A stretch of 64,000 nucleotides of DNA from Desulfotalea sp. (GTDB lineage Bacteria > Desulfobacterota > Desulfobulbia > Desulfobulbales > Desulfocapsaceae), in NCBI GenBank assembly GCA_002733995.1, contig NVXR01000009.1, forward strand, positions 62,001 through 126,000. Direction: 5' to 3'. The translations under genes and the position numbers were made by a program. Below the pieces are notes generated by a model. It was not told the origin of the DNA and ran no database searches. It saw nothing but the letters and a program-made list of their open reading frames with translations. This document shows, one piece after another, positions 34,742-45,283 of this stretch. Each line of letters opens with the position of its first letter. The first letter of the stretch is position 1.

Positions 34742-35506
34742 CTTCCCTTTCCCCCTCTACCCCCCCCCTTGCATTGCTTGCTGAAAATTATCCAAGATAC
34801 TAATACCAAAAATGTTCATTCAAGGTATTGGTCTATGTGGCAGCACCTAGGCAAATACAACGTTTGAGTCGGCTGCCGCCGTGGTTGATGTGGGATGCCG
34901 GTTCGTCGTTTGCTCTCATTCTTTGATATACGGTAGTTCTCCTTCCTTTTTTCTTTAAAGTCATAAGAAAAATCGATAGATTAAAGAGCATCAATTGGCT
35001 CTGGTGGCAGTTGTTATGCCTCAAGAGTAGCTGGTGTTTTTAAATCAGCCTAACGAGATAACAGAGACAAAGTGTTTTGTTGGCGTCCTGTTGCTCTTAG
35101 TACTTGAAGTCAGAACTGTTTTGTCCAATCCCCATTAGATCTGTTTTCTCAATAGATGTACTCCTGATCGTTCGGCTATGTGTCCCCTGACTACGTTCCC
35201 AAAGTACAATGCAATTTAATATATCAAAGACGAGGCCAGCGTAAAAGGATTTTTGTAAATATGAGTGCCGTTTCCTGTGCTATTGTAGGAGCTGAACGGT
35301 TTGTGCTTTAAATACTTAAACGCCATGTGGCACAGCTTCTTCCAAGCTTTTCAAGTATTACTTTTATTGTCATGCTCTAGATGTTAGGATATTTGAATTG
35401 GAATAAAAAGAAGAGAGAGCTACGGTAAATTGCTCCATTAAACTGGAATAGCTGGGGTAGGTACGAGCTATGTCTGAAATATATTAGCAGAGCGTGGGGA
35501 GGTAGA
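34742..35506. other. Intergenic region before the chemoreceptor
   Basis: About 765 bp without a supported gene. It begins with a pyrimidine-rich tract including nine consecutive C (around 34757-34768). A weak AATACC/GGTATT inverted repeat lies near 34802-34830. No small RNA or promoter motif is clear. Confidence 0.4.
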
Positions 35507-37228
35507 ATGTTAAACGGATTTTCTGTCAAGGGCAGGATGTATCTCATTATTGGGGCGATACTGGTTTTGTTTCTTTTGATGATGTATTTTGCCATTGAAA
35601 ATGGAAATAATGTTCGTGATTTGGGACTGGAAGAGGTCTCAAATATAATGCTCAATGATCAGAAAGATAAAATTCAGATAGCAAGTCATACGGCTGCTAT
35701 GGCTGTTGCTTATGCAATTGAGGGTGTAACTGATAGTTCGAAACAGGAAAAAATTATACGGAATTTACTCGATGATATACGTTTTGAAAAAGACGGGTCT
35801 GGCTACTTTTTTGTCTATAAAGGGACGACCTGTGTTGCTCTCTGCACCAATAAATCATTGGAAGGTAAAGATCTCGGTGAGCTGAAAGATAAAACCGGAT
35901 TTTACATTGTCCGCGGGCTTAGAGATGCCGCCCGAAAGGGTGGCGGGTTTGTTGAATATATTTGGCCAAAACCGGGGGCAGGAGATGTGCGTAAGATTGC
36001 ATATGCTGAACCGATCCCAGGAACGCAACTGTTGCTTGGTACTGGAGTCTATCTCGATAATATAGATGCGTATAAAGCAAAGATGACTGAGGAAATTCAC
36101 GTTCAGGTATCAAAACACGTGACGATGATGCTCATTATTTCAGGCTCAATATTTGTTGGTGTCATCAGTCTGTGCTTCGTTATTGTAGCTGGCTTGGTCA
36201 ATGGTTTGAACATAATGATTACTAATTTCAAGGATATCGCACAAGGAGAAGGTGATCTGACCAAGCGGATTGAAATCAATAGTAACGATGAAATTGGTGA
36301 ACTGGCTGGATGGTTCAATATGTTTATCGAAAAATTACAGGGAATTATCGGTTCAATTTCAAATAATACTGAAACAATCGGCAACGAAGCTGTAACCCTG
36401 TCTTCTATTGCCAACGACCTTTCAAATAATTCAAAAGACACCTCCTCTCGTTTTGATACGGTTGCATCAGCGGTGGAAGAAATGAGTGCGAATCTTAATA
36501 ACGTTGCAGCAGCGATGGAGGAATCGACCACTAATGTTAGTATGGTTGCAAGTGCTGCCGAAGAGATGACTGCAACTATAAATGAAATTGCAATAAATTC
36601 TGGTCAGGCTAGTGATATCTCGGAAAAAGCTGTGGTTCAGGCTGGTGCAACTTCTGAGCAAATGACAAAATTAGGTCAGTCAGCCCACGCGATCAGCAAG
36701 GTAACTGAAACCATTACCGAGATTTCTGAGCAAACAAATCTTCTGGCTCTTAATGCCACTATTGAAGCCGCAAGGGCCGGGGAAGCTGGCAAAGGTTTTG
36801 CGGTGGTTGCAAATGAAATTAAAGAACTTGCCAAACAAACAGCTGAAGCAACCTTGGATATAAAAATAAAAATTGAAGACGTCCAGGTAACGACGGATAA
36901 TACGGTAGCGGATATAGAGGAGATCACAAAGGTTATTAATAAAGTAAATGGAATAGTTGCAACCATAACACTGGCCGTTGGAGAGCAATCAAAGGCTACT
37001 GAAGAAATAGCTATGAATATTAACCAGGCAGCAGATGGGCTTGGCGAGGTCAATGAAAATGTGAATCAGATATCTGTTGTGGCCTCTACGATAACCTCTG
37101 AAATTGCCCAGGTAAACAGCGCCACGGAAGAGGTTTCCAAAAGTAGTTCTAAAGTTAAGGTCAGTTCAACAGATTTGCAGAGCTTTTCCAGGGACCTTAA
37201 AAAGTTAGTGGATATGTTTAAGATTTAA
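35507..37228 (+). CDS. Methyl-accepting chemotaxis protein with a single-Cache-type sensor
   Basis: A 573-aa chemoreceptor. Membrane span 1 is at about 11-30. The extracytoplasmic sensor (about 31-200) shows [23 protein letters not shown] and [13 protein letters not shown], typical of single-Cache type 2 domains that bind small carboxylates or similar ligands. Span 2 is at about 206-232, a HAMP domain follows, and the signalling hairpin tip [31 protein letters not shown] is at about 405-435. It controls CheA-dependent motility or another output. ATG 35507 has GGGGAGG upstream. No che genes are adjacent. Confidence 0.95.
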   Translation: MLNGFSVKGRMYLIIGAILVLFLLMMYFAIENGNNVRDLGLEEVSNIMLNDQKDKIQIASHTAAMAVAYAIEGVTDSSKQEKIIRNLLDDIRFEKDGSGYFFVYKGTTCVALCTNKSLEGKDLGELKDKTGFYIVRGLRDAARKGGGFVEYIWPKPGAGDVRKIAYAEPIPGTQLLLGTGVYLDNIDAYKAKMTEEIHVQVSKHVTMMLIISGSIFVGVISLCFVIVAGLVNGLNIMITNFKDIAQGEGDLTKRIEINSNDEIGELAGWFNMFIEKLQGIIGSISNNTETIGNEAVTLSSIANDLSNNSKDTSSRFDTVASAVEEMSANLNNVAAAMEESTTNVSMVASAAEEMTATINEIAINSGQASDISEKAVVQAGATSEQMTKLGQSAHAISKVTETITEISEQTNLLALNATIEAARAGEAGKGFAVVANEIKELAKQTAEATLDIKIKIEDVQVTTDNTVADIEEITKVINKVNGIVATITLAVGEQSKATEEIAMNINQAADGLGEVNENVNQISVVASTITSEIAQVNSATEEVSKSSSKVKVSSTDLQSFSRDLKKLVDMFKI

Positions 37229-37244
37229 CCCTCGGGTATAGTGG

Positions 37245-37288
37245 TGTCGCAGTCTGTTTTCTTGCACAAAAAACAATAGGCTGCGACA
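37245..37288 (+). terminator. Hairpin downstream of the chemoreceptor gene
   Basis: TGTCGCAG (37245-37252) pairs with CTGCGACA (37281-37288) around a 28-nt loop, 17 bp after the stop. The following TCTGATTTTC is only moderately U-rich. Confidence 0.45.
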
Positions 37289-37390
37289 TCTGATTTTCGA
37301 AAAATCTTTGTGTCAAAGTTGCCAGTGTCGGTGGTAAGTATAAGGAATCTATGTAAATAATGTGCACATCCCTCGGTAAGTGCTTCTTTT

Positions 37391-37975
37391 TTAGCGCCTT
37401 CCCTGGAATATCTTTGATTCAGTTACCACAAAATCCAGTAGTTCGTCATGGGCCTGTAGTGGAATTCTTTCTAGCACTTGAAAGTCGTATGCAAGTCCGA
37501 TTCGTATTGCATTTGGAATTTTGGCAACAAAACGGTCATAGAATCCGCCCCCATAACCAAACCTTCCACCCCTACTATCAAATACCGATCCTGGTAAAAA
37601 AATAACATTAATCTCATTTGGGTTAACGATGTTGGTCTCACATAGGGCCTGCTTTGGTTCAGGGATATCACAGTATCCCGGCTCAAGGTCTTCTGTAATA
37701 CTCTTAATTCTTATGGCATCAAGTCGTTTGTCGGTAACCCTGGTAATGGGGACGGTTACGATTTTTTCCGCAGCAAGCATTGCTTCAATTAGCCTGAAGG
37801 TCGAGACTTCGCTTCTAAAACTGACGTAGGAAAATATTGTTTTACAATTGATAATTTCAGGAAGCTTAAGAACTGTTTTGCATATTGCTGCTGAAGCTGT
37901 GGCCCTATGGCTTTCAGAGAGAGTATTTCTGTTGTTAAGGATATCTTTACGAAGTTTTTGTGGGTCGATTACCAT
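37391..37975 (-). CDS. 5-formyltetrahydrofolate cyclo-ligase
   Basis: A 194-aa member of the 5-FTHF cyclo-ligase (YgfA/MTHFS) family. The ATP/folate signatures are visible: KLRKDILNNRNTL at the N-terminus, FSYVSFRSEVST at about 58, and LPGSVFDSRGGRFGYGGGFYDRF at about 126-148. It converts 5-formyl-THF to 5,10-methenyl-THF with ATP, returning an inhibitory side product to the one-carbon pool, which fits a cell with heavy folate C1 flux. It lies 35 bp downstream of the radical SAM gene on the same strand, so the two are probably co-transcribed. Confidence 0.92.
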   Translation of the reverse strand: MVIDPQKLRKDILNNRNTLSESHRATASAAICKTVLKLPEIINCKTIFSYVSFRSEVSTFRLIEAMLAAEKIVTVPITRVTDKRLDAIRIKSITEDLEPGYCDIPEPKQALCETNIVNPNEINVIFLPGSVFDSRGGRFGYGGGFYDRFVAKIPNAIRIGLAYDFQVLERIPLQAHDELLDFVVTESKIFQGRR

Positions 37976-38010
37976 GGCATAACCTTTATTACTCTGGGTT
38001 AATAAGTGTG

Positions 38011-39282
38011 CTATAAGCGCTGGATTATGTAGAGATAGGTGGGGAACCGACTCATAATCTTTAGCCGATTAAATTCAAAAAGCCTAGCCCGTGACGGTTT
38101 GTCGAAGGTGAGTGGGCTAAAGTAGATAGAACCTTTAGCCTGCTGGTGCGTCTGTGTATCTCTGATCAGTTTCTCCACTTCTTGGTAATGGGCGGGGGGG
38201 AGGCTTGCACCCATAATGAAATTTGCTGAAATCTCAATAGTAGAATAGGTATTATTGAGGTCCTGGATACGTTTAAAAGAGTCCCTTACCTGTGCTGTTG
38301 ATATTGGTTTTCCCAGTTGATCTAAGGTGCTTTGGTCCGGAGATTCTAGGCCTATATTAATGTACACCTTTCCTGGTAATAGTTGCAATTCTTTGAAGAG
38401 TTCAGCCGGTGCTTCGAGTAGGGATGTGGCAGAACCAAAGAAGAAACAATTGAGCCCATCGAGATACGAAGTATAAAGGTCTAAGGTGTTGTATGCCTTG
38501 TTGATTGCGTGAAGAATGGTTTTATGGCCTGTCATCAGGGCGTCGTGCTCGCCCAAGTAGATACTGTTATAATTTGCCAGGTCAGCTGCGTAGAGATATT
38601 TCATCTGCTCAATTTGCTTATCGATCTGGAGATGGTTTAGCTCCTTGAACGGCAGGGCATTTTTGACCTTGCAGAATCTGCATTTATATAAACAGCCCCT
38701 GGAAATCATAATTGGGATCAGGTGATACTCAACATGTCGGGCGTCCGGTGGCAGGACGGAGATATGGCCATCTATGATATTGTGAAATGCTGTAGCCTTC
38801 TCCTTTAAGTATAGAGGGGTATTGCGCAAAATATTGTTGTAAAAGTTTGTACTCTCGGTGTCTTTTAGGTTATTTTCTCTGCAGGATTCAAGGATGTGGA
38901 ACCAGTCTGTTGTCAGCTCATGAATTTCAGGAGAACGAAAGGGGGTTCCGCCAAGGATACTGTTGCTGGAGTAGTTGAAATTGGGAAGATAATATTCTCC
39001 CGTTGCCTCAAATACACCCGTGTAGCCCCCTGTAGAATAATAGATCCAGTCGTCACCCATCGTTCGTTTTAGCCATTCATGGGGGTGGTGCCAGGACCTC
39101 TTCTTGCTTCGTGCACGGATTATTTCTTGATTGAGATTGAAGTGGAAAATATGATTGTCGGTCTCGACTTCACTGTATGTCCCGGTATGAACCGGATAGG
39201 ACATTTTAGCAAAAGTTCTGCTCCCTTGACGAGAGAAAGATATTTTGTTTTTTGGGAAAACGGAAGCTGTTTTCATAGTCAT
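38011..39282 (-). CDS. Radical SAM protein
   Basis: A 423-aa protein with the radical SAM cluster motif CLYKCRFC at about residues 197-204, preceded by the IPIMISRGC strand. Later blocks, YINIGLESPDQSTLDQLGKP at about 313-333 and ISANFIMGAS, fit the B12-independent Elp3/MiaB-like TIM-barrel layout of this superfamily. The N-terminal 190 residues have no motif I recognise, and there is no second Cys cluster suggesting a SPASM domain. The substrate is unknown. It precedes the 5-FTHF cyclo-ligase gene, hinting at a folate or C1 link, but this may be accidental. Confidence 0.82.
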   Translation of the reverse strand: MTMKTASVFPKNKISFSRQGSRTFAKMSYPVHTGTYSEVETDNHIFHFNLNQEIIRARSKKRSWHHPHEWLKRTMGDDWIYYSTGGYTGVFEATGEYYLPNFNYSSNSILGGTPFRSPEIHELTTDWFHILESCRENNLKDTESTNFYNNILRNTPLYLKEKATAFHNIIDGHISVLPPDARHVEYHLIPIMISRGCLYKCRFCKVKNALPFKELNHLQIDKQIEQMKYLYAADLANYNSIYLGEHDALMTGHKTILHAINKAYNTLDLYTSYLDGLNCFFFGSATSLLEAPAELFKELQLLPGKVYINIGLESPDQSTLDQLGKPISTAQVRDSFKRIQDLNNTYSTIEISANFIMGASLPPAHYQEVEKLIRDTQTHQQAKGSIYFSPLTFDKPSRARLFEFNRLKIMSRFPTYLYIIQRL

Positions 39283-39692
39283 TTGAGAACTAGGGATAAT
39301 GGAGCTGTCTACAATCTAAATTTCGCAATTGGTAAGTACAAATTGAAGTGTAATGTTTTTGCAGCAAACAAATAGCCTTGCTCTTAATCATTACAGGATA
39401 GAGGAGATATTGTCAAAGCACTGCATTTCCAGAAGAAAACAATGTAAGAATTAGAGATATTAGACTTGAAACATGCTGGAAATATAGCCTGTCTTGGGGT
39501 ATACTATCATGTTTTATTAGGATCTTATTTGTTGTTATGATGGTGATGAAAAACAGATGCTTGAAAATATTTAACGGAGAAACGATACATATTGCGTTAT
39601 TGGAGTAAATTCAGGAACTTAAATATGGAACGATTTTCAACGCTCCGGTGGAAAAAATCACGGAGTGAAGATTCATCTTTACGGAGACGTAT
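39283..39692. other. Divergent promoter region before the formate dehydrogenase operon
   Basis: A 410-bp AT-rich gap between the divergent radical SAM gene and the NuoE-like gene. No supported ORF, no clear repeat, and no recognisable operator. CGGAGACG precedes the ATG at 39693. Confidence 0.4.
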
Positions 39693-40160
39693 ATGGACAC
39701 GCAGATGACGGAAACCTTGGAGGCGATATATGACAGGTGTGTCGCCAATGAAGATAACATTATCACAGTTCTGCAGGAGATTCAAAAAGAGTTCGGCTAT
39801 ATACAAGAAAAGGTTGTTCTCTGGTTTGCAGAACGTTCAAACATCCCGGCATCAAAATTTTATGGAGTTGTAACATTTTATTCGCAGTTTCATCAAAATC
39901 CCCGTGGTAAGAATATTGTTACCGTTTGTTGCGGTACCGTCTGTCATGTTAAAGGTGCCTCTCGTATTATTTCAAAAATTCATGAAGATCTCAAGTTGAA
40001 AGAAGGTCAGAAGACAACAAAGGACATGAAATTCACCTTGGAGCGTGTCAACTGTGTTGGGGCATGTAGTATTGCTCCTGTAGTTCTTGTCAATGAAAAG
40101 GTACTTGGAAAAGTTACGCCAAGTAAAATGGTTAAAAGTCTCAAGGCATATAAGGATTAA
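39693..40160 (+). CDS. NuoE-like [2Fe-2S] subunit of an NAD(H)-linked formate dehydrogenase
   Basis: A 155-aa thioredoxin-fold ferredoxin of the NuoE/HydC/HoxE family. The helical N-terminus is followed by a [2Fe-2S] site formed by Cys in VCCGTVC (about 84-90) and NCVGAC (about 122-127). It transfers electrons between the flavin subunit and the rest of the complex. Three bases separate its stop from the next ATG, and fdhA follows, so the three genes form one operon for a soluble NAD- or ferredoxin/NAD-linked formate dehydrogenase. Confidence 0.92.
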   Translation: MDTQMTETLEAIYDRCVANEDNIITVLQEIQKEFGYIQEKVVLWFAERSNIPASKFYGVVTFYSQFHQNPRGKNIVTVCCGTVCHVKGASRIISKIHEDLKLKEGQKTTKDMKFTLERVNCVGACSIAPVVLVNEKVLGKVTPSKMVKSLKAYKD

Positions 40161-40163
40161 ACC

Positions 40164-41945
40164 ATGAACAGTGAAATAGTAGTGAGTGTATGCATGGGCA
40201 CCGGTGGCATTGCTGCTGGTGGTGACATGGTTATGCAGGCTTTTGAAAAAGAGTTTGAAGAGGCCGGAGTTTCTAATGCAATAGTCAAAGAACATACACG
40301 TTTGCATAAGGTCGGATGTCGTGGTTTTTGCGCACGGGATGTGCTAGTTGATATCTCAGTGGGTGGTATAATTTCAACCTATCAGTATATTCAAGCGGAT
40401 ATGGTCAACCGTCTTGTTAAAGATCACTGTATTGGGAAAAGGCCTGTAACTGAATGGATGGTGGGAGATGATTACCATAATTTTCATGATAGTCAGACCA
40501 AGATAGTCCTGCACGATCTTGGTAAGATTGATCCTGAATCCATAGACGAATATATTCGTGTAGATGGATACAAGGCCGCTGAAAAAGCGTTGACAACCCT
40601 TAGTCCTGCAGAGGTTATTGATACCGTAAAACGGTCTGGACTCCGTGGTCGAGGAGGTGGTGGTTTTCCTACTGGTGTCAAGTGGGGTTTTTGTGCGGCG
40701 AATGAGTCGGACCAGTATTACATAATATGCAACGCGGATGAGGGTGACCCCGGTGCTTTTATGGATCGTTCTGTCGTCGAAGGAAACCCCCATGCGGTGC
40801 TCGAAGGAATGATCATCGGTGCCTATGCCATTGGTGCTAGTATTGGCTATGTTTATATCCGCGCTGAGTATCCCCTGGCGGTGGAAAGACTACATATGGC
40901 TATTAAAGATGCCAATGAAAGAGGCTTTCTTGGTAAGAACCTGTTTGGTAGCGATTTCAATCTGAAGATTAAAGTAAAACTTGGCGCCGGTGCCTTTGTC
41001 TGTGGGGAAGAGACTGCCCTTATTGCCTCGATTGAGGGTGAGCGTGGTATGCCTAGAGCAAAACCACCGTTTCCAGCAAATAAGGGCTTGTGGAGTAAAC
41101 CAACCATTATCAATAACGTTGAAACCCTTGCCAATCTTCCGCACATTTTAAATAAAGGTGCCGAGTGGTTTGCTGCTATTGGTTCTGAAAAGAGTAAGGG
41201 GACCAAGGTTATTGCCCTTACCGGTAAGATCAGAAATACCGGGCTTATTGAAATTCCCATGGGAATGCCTCTCAAAGATATCATCTTTGATATTGGTGGT
41301 GGAATCGAGGGCGATAAACTCTTTAAGGCGGTGCAGACTGGTGGTCCTTCTGGGGGTTGTATTCCTCAACAGCATATCGATCTTCCCGTTCATTATGAGG
41401 GACTTGCCTCGGTTGGTTCAATGATGGGCTCCGGTGGAATGGTGGTGTTGGATGAAACCGATTGTATGGTGAATATTTCTAAATTCTTCCTTGAATTCAC
41501 CCAATCTGAATCCTGCGGAAAATGTGTTCCTTGTCGTTTAGGTACCAAACGACTTCTCGAAATTCTTACCCGGATTACAGAGGGTGAGGGGAAAGAAGGG
41601 GATATTGAACTGCTCCAGGAGCTTGCGGAGGACGTCAGGGATTCTAGCCTCTGCGGACTCGGTATGTCAGCGCCAAATCCGGTGCTGAGCACAATTAAAT
41701 ACTTCCGCCATGAATATGAGGCACATATTAAGCAGAAGAAATGTCCGGCAAAGGTGTGTAGCAAGCTTTTGACATTTTTCATCCGGGAAGATATGTGCGT
41801 TGGCTGCGGAATGTGCGTGAGAGCATGTTCTGTTAATGCAATCACAGGCGAGAAGAAGCAGCCCCATAAGATCAACAATACCCTCTGTATTCAGTGCGGA
41901 TCGTGTTTTGATGCGTGCAAGTTTAGCGCTGTACTAAAGGAGTAG
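40164..41945 (+). CDS. NuoF-like flavin subunit (FMN, NADH, Fe-S) of the formate dehydrogenase
   Basis: A 593-aa protein. A thioredoxin-like N-terminal domain (about 1-120) carries Cys in VGCRGFCARD. The NADH/FMN domain has GLRGRGGGGFPTGVKWGF at about 158-175 and CNADEGDPGAF at about 194. The N3-type [4Fe-4S] site is ESCGKCVPCRLGT at about 449. Two ferredoxin motifs end the chain, CVGCGMCVRAC and CIQCGSCFDAC. This layout is shared with HydB and HylB-type subunits of NAD-reducing or electron-bifurcating hydrogenases and formate dehydrogenases. Whether it bifurcates between NADH and ferredoxin cannot be told from sequence. Confidence 0.93.
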   Translation: MNSEIVVSVCMGTGGIAAGGDMVMQAFEKEFEEAGVSNAIVKEHTRLHKVGCRGFCARDVLVDISVGGIISTYQYIQADMVNRLVKDHCIGKRPVTEWMVGDDYHNFHDSQTKIVLHDLGKIDPESIDEYIRVDGYKAAEKALTTLSPAEVIDTVKRSGLRGRGGGGFPTGVKWGFCAANESDQYYIICNADEGDPGAFMDRSVVEGNPHAVLEGMIIGAYAIGASIGYVYIRAEYPLAVERLHMAIKDANERGFLGKNLFGSDFNLKIKVKLGAGAFVCGEETALIASIEGERGMPRAKPPFPANKGLWSKPTIINNVETLANLPHILNKGAEWFAAIGSEKSKGTKVIALTGKIRNTGLIEIPMGMPLKDIIFDIGGGIEGDKLFKAVQTGGPSGGCIPQQHIDLPVHYEGLASVGSMMGSGGMVVLDETDCMVNISKFFLEFTQSESCGKCVPCRLGTKRLLEILTRITEGEGKEGDIELLQELAEDVRDSSLCGLGMSAPNPVLSTIKYFRHEYEAHIKQKKCPAKVCSKLLTFFIREDMCVGCGMCVRACSVNAITGEKKQPHKINNTLCIQCGSCFDACKFSAVLKE

Positions 41946-41950
41946 TTGCC

Positions 41951-44638
41951 ATGTTAAATCTCAATATTGATGGAAAAGATGTCGCCGTCGCATCGGGAAC
42001 CACAGTGTTAGAAGCACTCAGGCTCGCAGGTCTTGAGGTGCCCACGCTCTGTCATGATGAACGGTTAAAACCCTTTGGTGCGTGTCGGCTGTGTATCGTT
42101 GAAATTGCCGGTATGCCAAAACCCGTGACCTCATGTACCACTCCAGCAACAGATGGTATGGTGGTTAAAACAAATAGCGAACGACTTTACAGGTTACGTA
42201 AGACCACTGTTGAACTACTTCTTTCAGACCATCCAAATGACTGTATGGTTTGTGGCAGTTCCGGGGACTGCACCTTGCAGGAACTCGCCTATCTCTATGG
42301 TATCCGCGAGAATCGCTTTCTCGGGGAGGTTCGGGAGCACAGCAGAACAGACCACAATCCTTTTATCATAAGAGACCAGAACAAGTGTGTTATGTGTGGA
42401 CTTTGTGTACGGGTGTGCGATGAGGTGCAGGGTGTTGGTGCAATAGGCTTTTCTGAAAGAGGCTTCGAAGCTAAGGTCATCCCCCCATTTGGCCATGATC
42501 TGGATTGCGAATTTTGCGGTCAATGTGTTTCTGTCTGCCCAACAGGGGCTTTGGCGGGGAGTTTATGGGCCGGAAAACCCCGTTCAGGAGGTGTTGTCAA
42601 AACAGATACCACGTGTACCTATTGTGGTTGTGGTTGTAACATCACCCTGAGTAGCCATGGCGATAAGGTGATTCGAATTGATTCAGTTGCGGATAATCAT
42701 AATCGAGGCTGGTTATGCGTAAAGGGAAGGTTTGGTTATGAGTTTATCAATAGCAATGAACGCCTTACGACCCCTCTCATTCGAAAGAAAAAGGGTGGGG
42801 AGTTTGAAAAAGCAACCTGGGATGAGGCACTGAGTTTTGTTGCAGAGAAGCTCTCTGCCATAAAAGAAAAACATGGAGCAGATAGTGTAGCTGGTCTTTG
42901 TTCCGCGCGTTGTACCAATGAAGAGAACTATCTCTTTCAGAAATTATTCAGGGTAGGGTTTGGCACCAATAACATTGATCATTGTGCCCGCTACTGACAC
43001 AGTGCCACCGTGGCCGGTCTGGCCGCAAAATTTGGTTCTGGTGCAATGACTAACTCTGTTGCAGAGATCGCAGATAATGATGCTCTCTTTGTTATAGGTT
43101 CAAATACTACAGAAAATCATCCCATAATTGCCTTGAGGATGAAAGAAGCTGTAGCAAAAGGGGCCAAGCTTATTGTCGCCGATCCCCGTAAAATTCCATT
43201 GGTTAAGTATGCCACTCTTTGGTTGCGCCACAAGCCTGGGACCGATTCTGTACTGTTGAATTCAATTATGAAGGCAATTTTAGCAGAAGGCCTTGAAGAC
43301 AAAACATTCATTAACGAACAAACGCAAGGGTACGAAGAATTTGTGCAATCCCTCGACCCGTTCACACCGGAATACGCAGAAGAGATGACCGGAGTTCCTG
43401 CAAAGGATATCATCGAAGCTGCACGTATTTTTGCTGCGGCTGAAAATGCAGGAATTTATTATGCAATGGGAATTACCCAGCATGTGATGGGAACCAATAA
43501 TGTTTTAGCCGTTGGCAATCTTGCAATGCTTACCGGAAATCTTGGTAAAAGAGCCTGTGGGGTAAATCCATTAAGAGGCCAGAACAACGTGCAGGGAGCC
43601 TGTGATATGGGTGGCTTGCCCAATGTGTACCCCGGTTATCAGAAGGTTGATGTTCCCGCCGTTCAGGAAAAATTTGAAAAAGCTTGGGGAGTGCCTCTTT
43701 CAGGGAAAATTGGTATGCCTGCCACTGTGATGACCGGTGCCATGCTCGAAGGTAGTCTGAAGGGGATGTATATTTTCGGTGAAAATCCAGCAATGAGTGA
43801 TCCAAATACCACCCATTCTGTTAAGGCATTCGAAAGCCTTGAATTCTTAGTTGTTCAAGATATTTTTATGACAGAAACGGCCCAATTGGCCGATGTGGTT
43901 TTGCCGGGTGCCTCCTTTGCTGAAAAAGAAGGAACCTTTACCAGTTCGGAACGGCGCATCCAGAGAGTGAGAAAGGCCATTAACTCCCCCGGTCAGGCCC
44001 GGAGTGATCTTGCAATCATTGATCAGCTTTACAAGAGGATTACAGGGCAGGGCGATCTTGAAATAGCGGCAGATCCTGTAGCTATTTTCGATGAAATTGC
44101 AGGGCTGTGGGCTGGTGTTGCTGGTATGAGTTATGGTCGGTTGGAGAAAAATAGTCTGCAATGGCCATGTCTCACCGAAGATCACCCAGGTACTGAGTAT
44201 CTTTTTAAAGACGGCTTTAATACCGAAAGTGGTAAAGCAATATTTTCACAGGTCCCGTATGTGGCTTCCAAAGAACTTCCGGATAAGGAATATCCATTCG
44301 TTCTTACAACCGGGCGACAGCTTTTTCACTATCATACCGGAACAATGACAAGGCGTTCCTCGGGTTTGAACAAAGTCGCACCGGAACCATTTGTTGAGGT
44401 CAATCCTGCTGATGCCAAAATTCTTGGTGTGAATAATGGAGAAAAACTCACGGTAACTTCCCGCCGTGGACAGATTAAGCTGAAGGCAAAGGTTTCCAAG
44501 ATAGTGCCGCCAAATGTTGTTTTTATTCCGTTTCATTATAGTGAAGCGGCAGCAAATCTGTTAACCAATGATGCCATGGATCCCGTGTGTAAAATTATGG
44601 AAGCAAAGGTTTGTGCGGTAAAAATAGAAAAGAGGTAG
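41951..44638 (+). CDS. fdhA: Formate dehydrogenase catalytic subunit, selenocysteine-containing (UGA read-through at 42995-42997)
   Basis: One 895-aa protein interrupted by an in-frame TGA at codon 349. The sequence around it, HCARY-U-HSATVAGLA, is the formate dehydrogenase active site where selenocysteine binds Mo or W. Reading resumes in the same frame without loss. The N-terminus holds a [2Fe-2S] domain (CHDERLKPFGACRLC), a HPNDCMVCGSSGDC site, two ferredoxin clusters (CVMCGLCVRVC, CEFCGQCVSVC) and the FDH-type cluster CTYCGCGCN. The remainder is the bis-MGD molybdopterin domain, with GMTQHVMGTNN-like ITQHVMGTNN and a C-terminal TTGRQLFHYHTGTMTRRS block. It reduces CO2 to formate, or the reverse, feeding Fhs. 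AGGAG precedes ATG 41951. Confidence 0.95.
42998..43036 (+). promoter_or_regulatory. fdhA: Bacterial SECIS element of fdhA
   Basis: Immediately after the UGA, GGCC (43012-43015) and GGCC (43021-43024) close the apical loop GGTCT (43016-43020). Loop sequence and the 18-nt distance from UGA to loop are the same as in E. coli fdhF, the type example for SelB binding. Confidence 0.85.
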
Positions 44639-44702
44639 TGTGTAAATCAACCTTTTGTTTTAGTGGTTGAGCTAGAATTTTTCTATGGATATAAAGTGCG
44701 TT

Positions 44703-44736
44703 AACGGGGAGCTGAGGCGTAGCTTCCCGTTTTTTT
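44703..44736 (+). terminator. fdhA: Rho-independent terminator of the fdh operon
   Basis: AACGGGGAGCT (44703-44713) pairs with AGCTTCCCGTT (44721-44731) with one G-U pair, followed by a T tract to 44736. It ends the operon before the 128-aa gene. Confidence 0.88.
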
Positions 44737-44764
44737 CGAATAGATTTTTGCTGTTGGAGAGTAG

Positions 44765-45151
44765 ATGTCTGATTTAATGCGGATAGAATCCGAACAAGGG
44801 CTCCTCTCGGTTTGTGAAACGGTGATTGTGGTGCCTGAAATTGCTATTAAAGAGGCGGGGTATATCAAGGTTTTCACCTCAAAAGATGCTGCCCATGCCA
44901 AACATGAATACCACGCCATGGCACAGATAGCGTATTTTCAGTATCAGGATGATGAGTTAGAGATTAAAGAGGTCACCAGTACTATTACAATTGCCACAAA
45001 GGATGGAGACATTACCCTTGAGCAAGGCCTCGTCTTGAGTCGTGAACCGTCTGGAGATTTCTTGGTTTTTATTCATCCTTCTCAGAATAGAAAAAAACTT
45101 CTCGAAGCTGGATATAGATACTGTACAAGGTGGGTTAGATTGGATATTTAA
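44765..45151 (+). CDS. Protein of unknown function, 128 aa
   Basis: A soluble, mixed alpha/beta protein of 128 aa: MSDLMRIES at the start, a VCETVIVVPEIAIKEAGYIKVF strand-rich section, a HAKHEYHAMAQIAYFQYQ helix, and an alternating strand block in EVTSTITIATKDGDITLEQG. It has two Cys and no metal motif, no membrane span. I do not recognise the family. GGAGAG precedes ATG 44765, only 29 bp beyond the fdh terminator, and the DUF166 gene follows, so read-through or a shared role with formate dehydrogenase is possible but unproven. Confidence 0.65.
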   Translation: MSDLMRIESEQGLLSVCETVIVVPEIAIKEAGYIKVFTSKDAAHAKHEYHAMAQIAYFQYQDDELEIKEVTSTITIATKDGDITLEQGLVLSREPSGDFLVFIHPSQNRKKLLEAGYRYCTRWVRLDI

Positions 45152-45283
45152 CCGGCATTTTGTTGAACATGGTATCAGTCTAAGCTGATGAGAAATACAG
45201 GTTAGTCCCTTGGTGTTTATTTTTGGTCTATACATTACAGCACACTTCTGCAATAAAATACAAGTAAGAGTGAGGTGGTAAAA

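Noticed and set aside
42951..43060. Two separate genes (348 and 542 aa) for the formate dehydrogenase
   Set aside because: The break is a UGA at the known Sec site with a matching hairpin and unbroken frame, so one selenoprotein gene explains it better than a split or a nonsense mutation.
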